Shown here in pieces: positions 1-9,013 of a stretch of DNA of 44,271 nucleotides. The notes beneath the pieces are model-generated. The model was not told the DNA's origin, searched no databases, and saw nothing but the letters and a program-made list of their open reading frames with translations. Every line of letters begins with the position of its first letter. Positions within the stretch are counted from its first letter, which is position 1. The DNA lies in assembly GCA_016928995.1 (NCBI GenBank), contig JAFGJS010000011.1, forward strand, positions 1-44,271, given 5' to 3'. A program made the position numbers and the translations under genes. This DNA comes from Candidatus Sumerlaeota bacterium. GTDB lineage: Bacteria; Sumerlaeota; Sumerlaeia; JAFGJS01.

Positions 1-760
1 AAACCCAGGCTGGCGGGATTTTTGCTCTGCAAAAATCATGACAGCCGTCAAATGCAGGATAACGGTAGCTTAAGAGAGTTGCGCCCCATCGGACATACTC
101 GCCGAGAAAAATTTTCTGTTCATCGCGCGCCAATCCAAGTTCCATCAGATCTTCAAGCAAGCACGCAGGATCTTTACGGAAATCCCGGATGGTTCCATGC
201 TCAATCCGGCGCAGCCCCTTCCAATCAATGATATGCAGCCGGCCCCTCGCTTCGGCTAAAATATTCGTGCTGGAAAAATCACCGTGCAATAAACCGGTGC
301 GATGTATCTGCGCGGAGAGCTGCGCGACCGCCTGCAACAACCGCCGCAAAGCAGCGCCGTCATGCCGCGCCTCGAAAAGAACATCCCGCAAAGGCCGGGC
401 CTCCAAGCATTCAAACACCAGCAACGTATGCAGCGGCCAGCGATAGAACCGCGTCGCGCTAGCGAAACGGCAAGCCGCGGCGGGCAGACCGGCGTCGATT
501 GCCGTTTGAGTCGCAACCTGCTCATCAACGGCGCTGATCTTACCGCGCAAAGATTTGAAATAATGGGCTGGACGGCGGGACCACTCCCACTTGACAATCC
601 ATGCCGCTTGATCACCGGACGGCTGATAACGATAAATGCGGCGGTTGTTGCCCAATCGCAACAGCCGCCATTCACCATTCTCTTCAACGCCTTTATGAAT
701 TCTTAACACAGCCTGTAAAACAGACTCAGGCAGTTGATTAACAAAAATCTTCCACGACAT
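1..760 (-). CDS. Kdo/WaaP-like small-molecule or LPS kinase, C-terminus cut by window edge
   Basis: A frame open from an ATG at 760 to the left edge encodes at least 253 residues; the stop lies outside the window. It shows protein-kinase-fold signatures: a beta-3 lysine in IVKWEW, the catalytic loop HGDFSSTNIL (Asp and Asn of HxDxxxxN) and IIDW in place of DFG. The HGD form and short length resemble the lipopolysaccharide kinase (Kdo/WaaP) and RIO-like families, which phosphorylate sugars in the LPS core, rather than Ser/Thr kinases. The substrate cannot be told from sequence. An in-frame GTG directly precedes the ATG, and no strong ribosome site is visible. It stands apart from the DUF5131 gene (stop at 813) by about 50 bases. 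Confidence 0.7.
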   Translation of the reverse strand, partial: MSWKIFVNQLPESVLQAVLRIHKGVEENGEWRLLRLGNNRRIYRYQPSGDQAAWIVKWEWSRRPAHYFKSLRGKISAVDEQVATQTAIDAGLPAAACRFASATRFYRWPLHTLLVFECLEARPLRDVLFEARHDGAALRRLLQAVAQLSAQIHRTGLLHGDFSSTNILAEARGRLHIIDWKGLRRIEHGTIRDFRKDPACLLEDLMELGLARDEQKIFLGEYVRWGATLLSYRYPAFDGCHDFCRAKIPPAWV

Positions 761-812
761 CACGGTGCTTTCAATGTTGAGATGAGATTGTATTATGTAT
801 CAACAAGTATAT

Positions 813-1529
813 TTAGACTCGCGCCCTTGGCATTTCATCATAAGTCCGGTTGTCCAGTATGCGGCCACGACGTTTCTTCCAGACTCCACCCCATTGTTTG
901 AAGAAAAAAGGCACGCGCGCCGCGTGACATTGATCACGAATATCCAACACCCAATTTTCATCCATTGGGCGCGCGCCAGGACCGGATTCGCCGCCAACGA
1001 TCACCCAATCGATTCCATTGAGATTGATGTTCGGCAATGGACCTAACAACGGCTCTAGAGATAAAAATTTTATTTTCGCGCGTGTCAATCGCAATGCGTC
1101 GATACGAGACAGATATTGCTGCGTCTCAATGCTAGTTCCCATCCATATATTATCCGTCCAATTGAGCCGGTCATCCATTCGCCGTAGACGTTCCGGACGC
1201 TTAGTCAACACCTGAAACTGATGCCAATGCGCTTGATTCATCACGGAGAAAACTTTGATGATAAATTCATCCGTCACGCTTTTATGAAAAAGATCACTCA
1301 TGGAATTGACGAAAATGACCTGCGGCTTTTTCCACTTCAACGGCATGTCCAGCGCATGGTCATGCATGGTCAACTTGAAACCGTTGGCATAATTCGGCTG
1401 CCCCATCGCCTGCAACCGCCGCGCCATGCGTTCGGCGTAACAATGCTTGCATCCCGGACTGAGCTTCGTGCAACCAGTCACCGGATTCCACGTGGATTCG
1501 GTCCACTCGATATGTGAATTATTTGCCAT
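813..1529 (-). CDS. Phage Gp37/Gp68-type three-Cys-motif protein (DUF5131), radical-SAM-like
   Basis: The 238-residue protein opens with [14 protein letters not shown] and then a C-x6-C-x2-C cluster ([14 protein letters not shown]), the hallmark of the phage Gp37/Gp68 (DUF5131) family. The later blocks [28 protein letters not shown] and [11 protein letters not shown], and PFFFKQWGG near the end, are typical of that family. The cysteines suggest an iron-sulfur, radical-SAM-like enzyme, but the reaction and substrate are not established. The gene lies 3 bases after the stop of the TcmP partner gene, so the two are almost certainly co-transcribed. The pairing matches the known association of three-Cys-motif proteins with TcmP. 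Length is full. Confidence 0.88.
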   Translation of the reverse strand: MANNSHIEWTESTWNPVTGCTKLSPGCKHCYAERMARRLQAMGQPNYANGFKLTMHDHALDMPLKWKKPQVIFVNSMSDLFHKSVTDEFIIKVFSVMNQAHWHQFQVLTKRPERLRRMDDRLNWTDNIWMGTSIETQQYLSRIDALRLTRAKIKFLSLEPLLGPLPNINLNGIDWVIVGGESGPGARPMDENWVLDIRDQCHAARVPFFFKQWGGVWKKRRGRILDNRTYDEMPRARV

Positions 1530-1532
1530 AGC

Positions 1533-2414
1533 TTAGTGCTCTAATATATGATTCGCAATTTTTACTGCTGTTTTTGCTCCAATAGGATTTCCTGCTGCAA
1601 AACATAATAAGAATAATGGGTTATTTCTTGAATTGAGCAGTGCAAGAGGCTTGGGACTGACGCCTGAGAATATAGTTTCCAAGCGCCTTACAAAGTATTG
1701 TCCAATTCTATCAAAATTCGCAATTTTTTCAATATATTCATGTGTCCCTAAAAGATCGTCTTCTCTCTTTTTTTCGTAGAAAGCATCGTACCAATCAGCT
1801 TCACCAAAAATTTTATTAAGCTTATTTCTCCATCCATCATCTATCTTACCATCTCGTTTCAGCATACGATTTACTCCCACTCCGAGTGGAAATAAAAGCC
1901 AAAGGTCGATGGCTTGTGTATGGGCTATAGCCTTTATTGTTTCCCATTCGACCTGCATTCCAAAGGGATCAAGAAACAATACTGCCCGACATGAGTCCCA
2001 ATTGCTGTTCAAGCATAAACTTTGTATATATTGATTCGCATCCTGCTGAACAATTTTTATATCGTCTTTCAAATGTGAAAACTGATCCTTCAATTTTCCC
2101 AATTCGGTGTTCTTTCTCGGATCTTTCTCAATAAATATATACTTATTGAATCTTGGCTCAGTTTTTAAAGCAATATAGGCAGATCCAACCAAAAATCGTT
2201 GAGACTCCTCTTCTAAAATATCGTCAAACAATTCAGATGCAAATGCATAGTCTTGTTTCTGCTCGCGATATCCTGTTCCCGCGAAAGCATCAATATATGC
2301 GATTCTATATGGATATTTCGTTAAGATTTGAGTATATGCTGAAAGATATTTTTCCAATCTCATTAATTTATCTTGTGTCCAATCACCACCGAAATCTTGG
2401 ATACCGTGGGTCAT
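1533..2414 (-). CDS. tcmP: Three-Cys-motif partner protein TcmP
   Basis: This 293-residue protein begins MTHGIQDFGGDWTQDKLMRL and continues with YAYIDAFAGTG-like (IAYIDAFAGTG) and IFIEKDP, then VLFLDPFGMQVEW, the expected pattern of TcmP. FAGTG and the following acidic strand end look like the SAM-binding part of a Rossmann methyltransferase, and DPFG sits where a DPPY-type motif IV would be; methyltransfer is an inference only. The chosen ATG at 2414 matches the family start; a longer frame reaches 2474 but would run into the neighbouring ATPase gene end. The gene is visibly AT-rich compared with the ATPase next to it, which suggests recent transfer. It is translated just upstream of the DUF5131 gene. 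Confidence 0.85.
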   Translation of the reverse strand: MTHGIQDFGGDWTQDKLMRLEKYLSAYTQILTKYPYRIAYIDAFAGTGYREQKQDYAFASELFDDILEEESQRFLVGSAYIALKTEPRFNKYIFIEKDPRKNTELGKLKDQFSHLKDDIKIVQQDANQYIQSLCLNSNWDSCRAVLFLDPFGMQVEWETIKAIAHTQAIDLWLLFPLGVGVNRMLKRDGKIDDGWRNKLNKIFGEADWYDAFYEKKREDDLLGTHEYIEKIANFDRIGQYFVRRLETIFSGVSPKPLALLNSRNNPLFLLCFAAGNPIGAKTAVKIANHILEH

Positions 2415-2446
2415 GATCAAGCCTTTAATCCATGAATATTCTTTTA

Positions 2447-3835
2447 TCACAATTCCACAAAATACAATTCGCAAAGCTGGTCGATGACGTCTTCAGTGAG
2501 TTCGGGCATCGACTTGGTGTATTTCTGGATGTCCACCATCTGATCGAGCAAGTCGCGCGGTTGGCAGGCGCGGAAACAACGGTTGTTAGCCTTGTAGTGC
2601 TTCTCGATCAGGTAATCGACGATTTTTTCGTCGTAGGCGATGTCCCGCACACGGCACATGATCTCGAAAATCTTTTTGAAGTGCTCCTCGCTCGGATCGC
2701 CCACCTCGATCTTGTAGCGGATGCGGCGCAGGAACGCCTCGTCCACCAACTCCTTCGGGTCGAGGTTCGTGCTGAACACGATCAGCGAATCGAACGGCAC
2801 CTTGGCCTTGCCGCCGGTCTTGAACGCCATGAAGTCGAAGCCTGACTCCAGCGGCACGATCCAGCGGTTGAGCAGTTCCTGCGGCTCGCAATGCTGCCGG
2901 CCGAAGTCGTCGATGAACAACACGCCGGAGTTCGCCTTCACCTGGAACGGCGCTTCGTAATACGTCGCCGCTCCACTCCAGGTCAGGTCGAGCATATTCA
3001 GCGTGAGCTCGCCGCCGACCACGACGACCGGACGCTTGGAATACACCCAGCGCGCATCGTGCGTGAATTCATCCTGCGGGATGACCTTGTGATACAAATC
3101 GTCGTACACGCGCACGATTTCGTTTTCGATAATCAGCGCATGCGGCACGAAGATCGCCCCGCCGATGGTGTCGGTGATGCACTCGGCCAGCGAGGTTTTG
3201 CCGTTTCCCGGAGGGCCGTAAAGGAAGATCGAACGGCCGGAGTTGATCGCCGGCCCGATGCGCTTGGGCACTTGCGGGTTGAGCACCAGGCGGCTGAACG
3301 CCGTCTCCACCATCTCCGGCGTCACGGTGTAATTCTTAATCGACTGGCGCTTGAGCTGCTTCACGTACTCGGAAAACGGAACGGGCGCCGGCCCGCGATA
3401 GTTGTCGCGCTTGAGCACTTCATTCGCCCGCTCCACACCCTTGTCGGTCAGCGACCAGCGCAACTTCACTCCGCCAAACGCGGCGCTGCCGCCCTCGGTT
3501 TGAGCGAGTTGCGCGCCGCGGATTTTCCCCAGCGCCTCCTCAATCACGGAAAACTCCAGGTGCATCTCATCGGCGATTTGCATCGCCTCGATCGTGCCGC
3601 GATTAAAGATCGTCTTCATCACCAGGTTCATGACAAACGTATCGTTAAGACCCGTTTCCGCAATCGTTTTAGGCGGCTGAGGGATATACTCCGGCGCCTG
3701 GATCCGCTCTTCGGCCTTCTGCGACAAAGGCGCAGTGTTATCCGCTCCTCCCTCGCCGCCTTGTTTTCTGCGCAAACGTTCGCGTTCCGCCGCCTGCTGT
3801 TTGATCCGGGCAATCATATCCTTGTCGCTGCTCAT
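2447..3835 (-). CDS. AAA+ ATPase with N-terminal winged-helix-like domain
   Basis: The 462-residue protein has a charged N-terminus (about 1-45), a likely winged-helix region (about 67-142, ending in WSLTDKGVERANEVL), and a AAA+ core: Walker A GPPGNGKT (207-214), Walker B GVLFIDDFGR (304-313), sensor-1 Asn in FSTNLDP (about 357) and an arginine-finger-like FLRRIRYK (368-375). The start at 3835 is set by AAGGAAGG 8 bases upstream; a longer frame to 3934 lacks such support. No partner domain reveals the substrate. It diverges from the zinc-ribbon/TPR gene across a 392-base region. Base composition matches the host genes rather than the AT-rich TcmP pair downstream. Role unknown; a AAA+ remodelling or regulatory ATPase is the most that can be said. 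Confidence 0.8.
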   Translation of the reverse strand: MSSDKDMIARIKQQAAERERLRRKQGGEGGADNTAPLSQKAEERIQAPEYIPQPPKTIAETGLNDTFVMNLVMKTIFNRGTIEAMQIADEMHLEFSVIEEALGKIRGAQLAQTEGGSAAFGGVKLRWSLTDKGVERANEVLKRDNYRGPAPVPFSEYVKQLKRQSIKNYTVTPEMVETAFSRLVLNPQVPKRIGPAINSGRSIFLYGPPGNGKTSLAECITDTIGGAIFVPHALIIENEIVRVYDDLYHKVIPQDEFTHDARWVYSKRPVVVVGGELTLNMLDLTWSGAATYYEAPFQVKANSGVLFIDDFGRQHCEPQELLNRWIVPLESGFDFMAFKTGGKAKVPFDSLIVFSTNLDPKELVDEAFLRRIRYKIEVGDPSEEHFKKIFEIMCRVRDIAYDEKIVDYLIEKHYKANNRCFRACQPRDLLDQMVDIQKYTKSMPELTEDVIDQLCELYFVEL

Positions 3836-4227
3836 GTTAGCACCTTCCTTTGAAGAAATCCGAAAATTCGTGTCGTGCGGCGCGGATAGCCCGATCTTTG
3901 GATCAACGGTTGGAATTCCATACCAATGATCCAAACTGACACTGAATGAATCAATCCTCTCGCCATATTGCTCACTATTGCCTCAAGTATGGCCGTCTGT
4001 CAAACGATACGTAGTAAAAAGATGGGGCGAAAAGGGCTGATTAGGCTCTGCGGGGCGGAATTTGGGAAATGCCATGGCATCGCGGATTTCCAAGCACCGA
4101 AACAGCGAGTCATCAGTCATCAGCGCAACACACCGGCTGCGACTCCAACGACATTGATTCTGCGATATGCTTTGACATTTCCATCAGAACAAAGTATGAA
4201 CTAAATCACGAGCAGGATCTATACGCC
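3836..4227. other. Divergent intergenic region, 392 bases
   Basis: This gap separates the minus-strand ATPase from the plus-strand TPR gene. It holds the ribosome site of the ATPase next to 3836 and, near the other end, a good sigma-70-type promoter for the TPR gene (4172-4200). Short open frames in it overlap both gene starts and show no family signature. I found no clear promoter for the ATPase. Confidence 0.5.
4172..4200 (+). promoter_or_regulatory. Sigma-70-type promoter for zinc-ribbon/TPR gene
   Basis: A perfect -35 TTGACA (4172-4177) is followed after 17 bases by TATGAA (4195-4200, 4 of 6 matches to TATAAT). The expected transcript start near 4207 leaves a leader of about 20 bases before the ATG at 4228, carrying AGGA. 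This supports 4228 as the start of the gene. Confidence 0.6.
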
Positions 4228-6270
4228 ATGCGTGCTATGCGCAGACTCATCGATGTGTGGAAAAATCCGCATGTCAGCGTCAAACCAGGAGTAGTCGACG
4301 TGCGATTTCATTGCCCCAATTGCTCTCATCAGTGGGAAGAAGAGCCGGAAAGCGGGTCGCAGTATGTTCAGTGTCCCGAATGCTTTCAGGTGTCCCCAGC
4401 CGTGCTCGCTCAAGGCGGCGGCAAGCCCGCCGCGCAATCGCGATCATCCGCGCCGCCCAAACGTCCGGCGCCATCCAAACCCTCAACGGCTCCGCAGTCC
4501 CGAAACAGCAATCACGCCATGCCGCGTCAGAAAACAGGCCCGAAATCGCAACTGGGATGTCCGCAATGCGGCAATCGCTGGAAAACCGATGAGCATTTGG
4601 CCGAAGGGGATTATACGCAATGCCCGGAATGTTTCGCGCCGCTCCCAGCCGTGCTGGCGCTGCGCGAAGGCTCCAAGGACAAGTCTTCATCCGCGCCGCC
4701 CAAACCTGCAGCGCCTAAATCGGCTGAGGAAAAGCAGATCCGGGCATTCAGCGACAGCCCCAAAATTCCGGCCAGCGCCCCTAAAAAAAGCAATATCGGC
4801 CTGAAACCAAAACCTGCGGGGGGCGGACAATATCCTTACAACCAGCTACAGCCGCGGAAATCGAGCCGGTCGATCCCCAACGCAGACTCACCGCCGCAAG
4901 ATTCCGCATCCAGCGTGGATCGCTCGTTGCGAAGCCGGAAAAGCGAGCCGTCGCCGCCCGCTCAGCCCGCTGCGCAGTCATCGCGGATCGAAAGGCAGCC
5001 GATAAAATCCGCTCCGCCCAAGATTGAAGAATCCAGTCCTCAGCAAAACGCGGAAGACCTTTCGCCGATCGAGGAACTCCCGAAAGATTTCCAGCTGATC
5101 GACATCAAGGCCCCGGATGCGCCCAAAGAAACTTCTGTTGGGCAATCTCGCAGATCCGATCTCATTGCGCTTGACGAAGAAATCGATCTGCCTAAACCGC
5201 TGGCAGAGCCATATCACCTGACTCCGTTCGACGCTTTGGAAGAATCGCCCATCGTGCCCAACGCGCATAGCAACGCGAACAATCCGCGGCAAGAAGCGAT
5301 CAACGCGGCCCATGTGCCGCAACCGGAAGCGGCCGACACACAGATGCGGCGCCGGCAAGCATCGGATGGCGCTCAAACGATCCCCCAAAACATCAACTGG
5401 CCCACGGCGCTCGCACAACTCGATCCTCGGATGACTCCGGTTTTCTCTTCTGATCTTGAAGCGTTGAATCATCCCGACTCCTGCTCGGAAGAACAGAAGG
5501 AACGCCTGCAAAACAGCCTGGATCAACTGCACCAGATCTACTTGGATCATCCACACGAGCTGCTGGCGGCCGAGGCCGTGACGCTGGCCCATCTGATCCT
5601 TAACAACCCGCACGCCGCGCTCAATCAGATCGACGTGTTCCAATGGGAGAACACCGACCGGCTCGAAGACACGCAGCAGCTCTACCGGCTCTTTCTGCAA
5701 CGCTGCCCGAAGCACGCTCCCGCGCTCAAGGGATACGGAAGGCTATACATCCAACTCGGCAACCGGGAACGAGGCGTTCAATACATGGAACGCGCCTTGT
5801 CGCTTGAGCCGTCCAACGACGCCTTGACCGATGAACTCATGATTCATTATCAGAAAGATCTAGGCTTGAAACCGGATCCGCTGACCCAATTCAAAATCGT
5901 GAAATTACAGCTGAAGCGCAACAACATCGACCAGGCGATTGTGACTTTGCAGCAACTCACCGAGAACAGCGATTATCGCCAGAAAGCCGGGAAGCTCCTG
6001 GGATTTTGCTTCTGGCAAAAACAGATGTACTACCTTGCCTGGCAAAAATTCAAAAACCTGCCCCCCACTGAGGAAATGATGGATATCCTCTACCGCCTCG
6101 CCGCGGATATGGAAGCGGCCGATCAGTGGATCAACGCGCAATACGCTTTGCGTTGGATCGAAAGAGTCGACGCCTCGTATCGCGACGTTAAGGAGCGTCT
6201 GGAGCAAATCAACGAACGCATCCGCAGCCAGAACAACAGCAGCGCGCCAAAAAGCGAAGCCGGAGCATAG
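4228..6270 (+). CDS. Double zinc-ribbon protein with disordered linker and C-terminal TPRs
   Basis: The 680-residue product has two CxxC...CPEC zinc ribbons of the MJ0042-like type, one at about 29-53 (CPNC and CPEC) and one at about 111-135 (CPQC and CPEC). A long Pro/Ser/Lys-rich, probably disordered stretch follows (about 140-400), then a helical C-terminal half (about 418-660) with TPR-like units such as GYGRLYIQLGNRERG. No catalytic motif is seen; a scaffold or adaptor role is an inference. The ATG at 4228 has AGGA 10 bases upstream and lies about 20 bases after a predicted transcript start. A longer frame to 4069 would span the promoter. No signal peptide is apparent, so it is probably cytoplasmic. 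Confidence 0.75.
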   Translation: MRAMRRLIDVWKNPHVSVKPGVVDVRFHCPNCSHQWEEEPESGSQYVQCPECFQVSPAVLAQGGGKPAAQSRSSAPPKRPAPSKPSTAPQSRNSNHAMPRQKTGPKSQLGCPQCGNRWKTDEHLAEGDYTQCPECFAPLPAVLALREGSKDKSSSAPPKPAAPKSAEEKQIRAFSDSPKIPASAPKKSNIGLKPKPAGGGQYPYNQLQPRKSSRSIPNADSPPQDSASSVDRSLRSRKSEPSPPAQPAAQSSRIERQPIKSAPPKIEESSPQQNAEDLSPIEELPKDFQLIDIKAPDAPKETSVGQSRRSDLIALDEEIDLPKPLAEPYHLTPFDALEESPIVPNAHSNANNPRQEAINAAHVPQPEAADTQMRRRQASDGAQTIPQNINWPTALAQLDPRMTPVFSSDLEALNHPDSCSEEQKERLQNSLDQLHQIYLDHPHELLAAEAVTLAHLILNNPHAALNQIDVFQWENTDRLEDTQQLYRLFLQRCPKHAPALKGYGRLYIQLGNRERGVQYMERALSLEPSNDALTDELMIHYQKDLGLKPDPLTQFKIVKLQLKRNNIDQAIVTLQQLTENSDYRQKAGKLLGFCFWQKQMYYLAWQKFKNLPPTEEMMDILYRLAADMEAADQWINAQYALRWIERVDASYRDVKERLEQINERIRSQNNSSAPKSEAGA

Positions 6271-6299
6271 CCGGCGGATCAAGTCCATTTCACAAATCA

Positions 6300-6348
6300 A
6301 TAATGACAAAAAATAAAATCGCGGCCGGACGCAATGTCGGCCGCGATT
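6300..6348 (-). terminator. Rho-independent terminator after SUKH-like gene
   Basis: Arms 6317-6327 and 6338-6348 form a perfect 11-base-pair GC-rich stem (core GCGGCCG / CGGCCGC) with a 10-base loop. On the minus strand the stem is followed by a T-rich tract (complement of 6304-6316). It therefore ends transcription coming from the SUKH-like gene, whose stop is at 6426; on the plus strand it may also act weakly on the TPR gene. Confidence 0.75.
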
Positions 6349-6425
6349 AACGTATGAATAATGTTCCCTCTCGTATTACCAGTTAGAAAACTTCTCCCCA
6401 TCCTCAATCCAGCATGGAGGCTTAA

Positions 6426-7010
6426 TCATGCATCGCCCAGATATACCTTGGGAATCCACTGATTGTTCGTCTCACCATCCGTAAAACGCGTATAACAGCC
6501 CAACTGCGACAACAGCTTCGCGGGATCCTTCGCAAACAGCGACAGGAAACCATTGAAGTCGTTCGCTAACTGAGTAAATTGACCCGTCTCCGCATCCGAA
6601 TAATACACCTTGCCCTTGCACCACACAAAAAAATTGCCCGACATGCAGACTTCTCCAAAGGCGATGCCGAACTTTTGAATTTCCCGCGCCGCCGGATCAT
6701 CGATCCATCGAATCCAGGAAATCCACTCCTGGTTCTTCGCTTCCCATTCTTCGATGCGGAAAAGCTCGATTGAGGACGACCCATTGTGGCAATATAAGCG
6801 GCAACCGTTATGGATGCAATAAAAGGCCTTGAGTTGTCCGCAGCCTTCGCCCAACATATTCATCAGATCTTGAAGGTCGGCATCGGATGCCGGCGGATGG
6901 ATTTCATTTTGAACCGAGGCCGTGTACTGCAAAGTTTCGGGCTGCTCGCCAGCACGGTAACAATGAAACGCTGGATTGGGTGAAGAAACATGCTCAAGAA
7001 AATCGTTCAT
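6426..7010 (-). CDS. SMI1/KNR4 (SUKH)-like protein
   Basis: The 194-residue protein carries the pattern typical of the SUKH superfamily: a helix ending in LMNMLGEGCGQLKAFYCIHNGCRLY (about 48-72), where 'L..FY...NG' is the family hallmark, then IELFRIEEW and a later FGEVCMSGNFFVW strand pair. SUKH proteins serve as immunity proteins against polymorphic toxins or as general binding modules. No toxin gene adjoins it here, so its role is open. GGAGG lies 7 bases before the ATG at 7010. It is monocistronic with its own terminator and diverges from polX. Confidence 0.6.
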   Translation of the reverse strand: MNDFLEHVSSPNPAFHCYRAGEQPETLQYTASVQNEIHPPASDADLQDLMNMLGEGCGQLKAFYCIHNGCRLYCHNGSSSIELFRIEEWEAKNQEWISWIRWIDDPAAREIQKFGIAFGEVCMSGNFFVWCKGKVYYSDAETGQFTQLANDFNGFLSLFAKDPAKLLSQLGCYTRFTDGETNNQWIPKVYLGDA

Positions 7011-7151
7011 CGGACTGCCTCCAGACTCGGTTGATCCTCATAGCAGGCGCCGTACGCCAAACATGACTTGCCATCAATTTTTTCAATACCTGATCGGCGT
7101 AAATTGAATTCAGTGAAATGAAAATTTTAAAAAAATTTTGGACGGCGGCAC

Positions 7152-8900
7152 ATGGGTTTCAATGATAAATCTATCGTGGTTCAACAACTGAAACATCTGG
7201 GCGCATTATTGGAATTAGACGGCGCCAATGTGTTCAAAGTGAATGCCTTCCGCAACGCCATCCGCACGCTGGAAACGCTGGAGGAACCGCTGGACCGGCT
7301 GATCGAAGAAGGACGCTTGTCCGAGCTGAAAGGCTTCGGCAAATCCATTGTGGCGGATGTGACGGAAATCGCCAACAGCGCGGATGGCGCCTGCGAAGCG
7401 TTGCGGGAACTGCGCGCACGCATTCCCGCCGGACTGATGGAGTTCCTGCGCATCGATGGATTCGGCGCGAAAAAAGCCCGCACGGTCTGGCAGGAACTCG
7501 GCGTGACCACGCTGGAAGAATTGCAACAAGCCTGCCAGCAAAACCGCGTTGCGGCGTTGAAGGGCTTCGGTCCAAAAAGCCAGGAGAACATTCTCAAAGG
7601 CATTGAACGGCTGGCGCAATATCGCGGACGCTTTCTGGCCGTCCAGGCCGAACGTCAAGCCGCGCCCATCCTGGAAACGCTGCGCAAGCTGCCCTGCGTG
7701 ACGCGCGCCGAAATCGCCGGCAGCCTGCGGCGCAAACGTGAAACCGTGAAAGACGCGGACATCATCGCCGCCAGCGATGATCCCGAAACCGTGATGCAGG
7801 CATTCATCGATTGCGCGAAAGAAGAAGGACAAGTCATCGCCCACGGCAAAATGAAGAGCGCGATCCGGCTTGGCGATCAACTGCAGCTCGACTTGCGCGT
7901 CGTGCCGGACGCCCAGTTCGCCTCTGCTGCGCACCACTTCACCGGCAGCAAGGAGCACAACGTGGCGATGCGCGGCCGGGCGCAACGGATGGGTTTCAAG
8001 ATCAACGAATACGGCCTCTTCAAGGAAGAAGCGGGCGAAGAAAAGCTCATCGCATGTCGAAGCGAAGAGGAGTTATTCTCCGCTCTCGGACTGCAATACA
8101 TCCCGCCGGAATTGCGCGAGGACATGGGCGAAATCGCGGCCGCGGAAAAAGGCGAATTGCCGCAGTTGGTGCAAGAGGCGGACATCAAGGGCATACTGCA
8201 CGTGCATTCGACCTATAGCGACGGCAAAAACTCGATCCGCGACATGGCTGAAGCAGCTCAAAAAATGGGCTACGCATACATCGCGATCTGCGATCACAGC
8301 CGTAGCGCCGCCTATGCCAAAGGCCTTTCGATCGACGATGTAGAACGACAACATCAGGAGATCGATGCGCTGAACAACGAGGGGCTGGGCATCCGCATCC
8401 TCAAGGGCATCGAATCCGACATTCTGCAGGACGGCGCGCTGGATTATCCCGAGAACGTGCTCAAACGCTTCGAGATTATTGTGGCTTCAGTGCACAGCCG
8501 TTTCAATCTCAGCGCGAGCGATCAAACCCGGCGCATCGTCAACGCCGTGAAAAATCCCTATTGCGACGTCATCGGCCACCCGACCGGACGCTTGCTGCTG
8601 GGACGCGAACCATACCCCGTGGACATTCGCGAGATCATCAACGCCGCGACAAGCGAAGGAAAAGCGATCGAACTGAACTGCAATCCGCATCGCATGGATC
8701 TCGATTGGCGCGAGATTCTGGCCTCGCGTGATAAAGGTCTGAAAATCGCGATCAACACCGACGCTCATTCCGTGGAAGGACTGCACGATATCCATTACGG
8801 CGTCGGCGTCGCCCGCAAAGGCTGGTGCAAAGCGGACGATGTGATCAACGCATGCGATTGCGATACGCTGCTCCGCTGGAGACGCAGCGCCGTGGAATGA
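7152..8900 (+). CDS. polX: Bacterial DNA polymerase/3'-5' exonuclease PolX
   Basis: The 582-residue length and domain order match bacterial PolX. Helix-hairpin-helix units (GFGKSIV about 61-67, GFGAKKA 103-109, GFGPKSQ 138-144) precede the polymerase palm with GSLRRKRETVKDADII (catalytic Asp201 and Asp203), then LDLRVV (third Asp, 247) and FTGSKEHN. The C-terminal PHP domain starts at LHVHSTYSDG (about 349) and contains CDHS, GIESDIL, a HPTGR block and NTDAHS, the expected metal ligands. Family knowledge: PolX fills small gaps in base-excision repair, with the PHP domain as Mn-dependent nuclease. The ATG at 7152 has GGCGG a few bases upstream and fits the homologous N-terminus. It is monocistronic. 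Confidence 0.93.
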   Translation: MGFNDKSIVVQQLKHLGALLELDGANVFKVNAFRNAIRTLETLEEPLDRLIEEGRLSELKGFGKSIVADVTEIANSADGACEALRELRARIPAGLMEFLRIDGFGAKKARTVWQELGVTTLEELQQACQQNRVAALKGFGPKSQENILKGIERLAQYRGRFLAVQAERQAAPILETLRKLPCVTRAEIAGSLRRKRETVKDADIIAASDDPETVMQAFIDCAKEEGQVIAHGKMKSAIRLGDQLQLDLRVVPDAQFASAAHHFTGSKEHNVAMRGRAQRMGFKINEYGLFKEEAGEEKLIACRSEEELFSALGLQYIPPELREDMGEIAAAEKGELPQLVQEADIKGILHVHSTYSDGKNSIRDMAEAAQKMGYAYIAICDHSRSAAYAKGLSIDDVERQHQEIDALNNEGLGIRILKGIESDILQDGALDYPENVLKRFEIIVASVHSRFNLSASDQTRRIVNAVKNPYCDVIGHPTGRLLLGREPYPVDIREIINAATSEGKAIELNCNPHRMDLDWREILASRDKGLKIAINTDAHSVEGLHDIHYGVGVARKGWCKADDVINACDCDTLLRWRRSAVE

Positions 8901-9013
8901 TTATATCCCGTCGTGCATATTCCGCTTGGCAAAAAAGGGATTTTTATTGTAATCGTCTCGAAAAGGGATGATTGTTCAGCATAAATTCAAAATTCAATCA
9001 GGCGAATCAGGGG

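Noticed and set aside
256-687. Open frame on the minus strand within the partial kinase
   Set aside because: Arg/Cys/Trp-rich shadow of the kinase frame, which carries the HGDFSSTN and IIDW motifs in another frame.
2891-3853. 320-residue plus-strand open frame
   Set aside because: It is antisense to the AAA+ ATPase and shows only shadow composition (His/Arg/Leu-rich), without motifs.
8926-8955. TTGGCA followed at about 18 bases by TAATCG upstream of the LacI gene
   Set aside because: The -10 match is poor; not strong enough to call a promoter.
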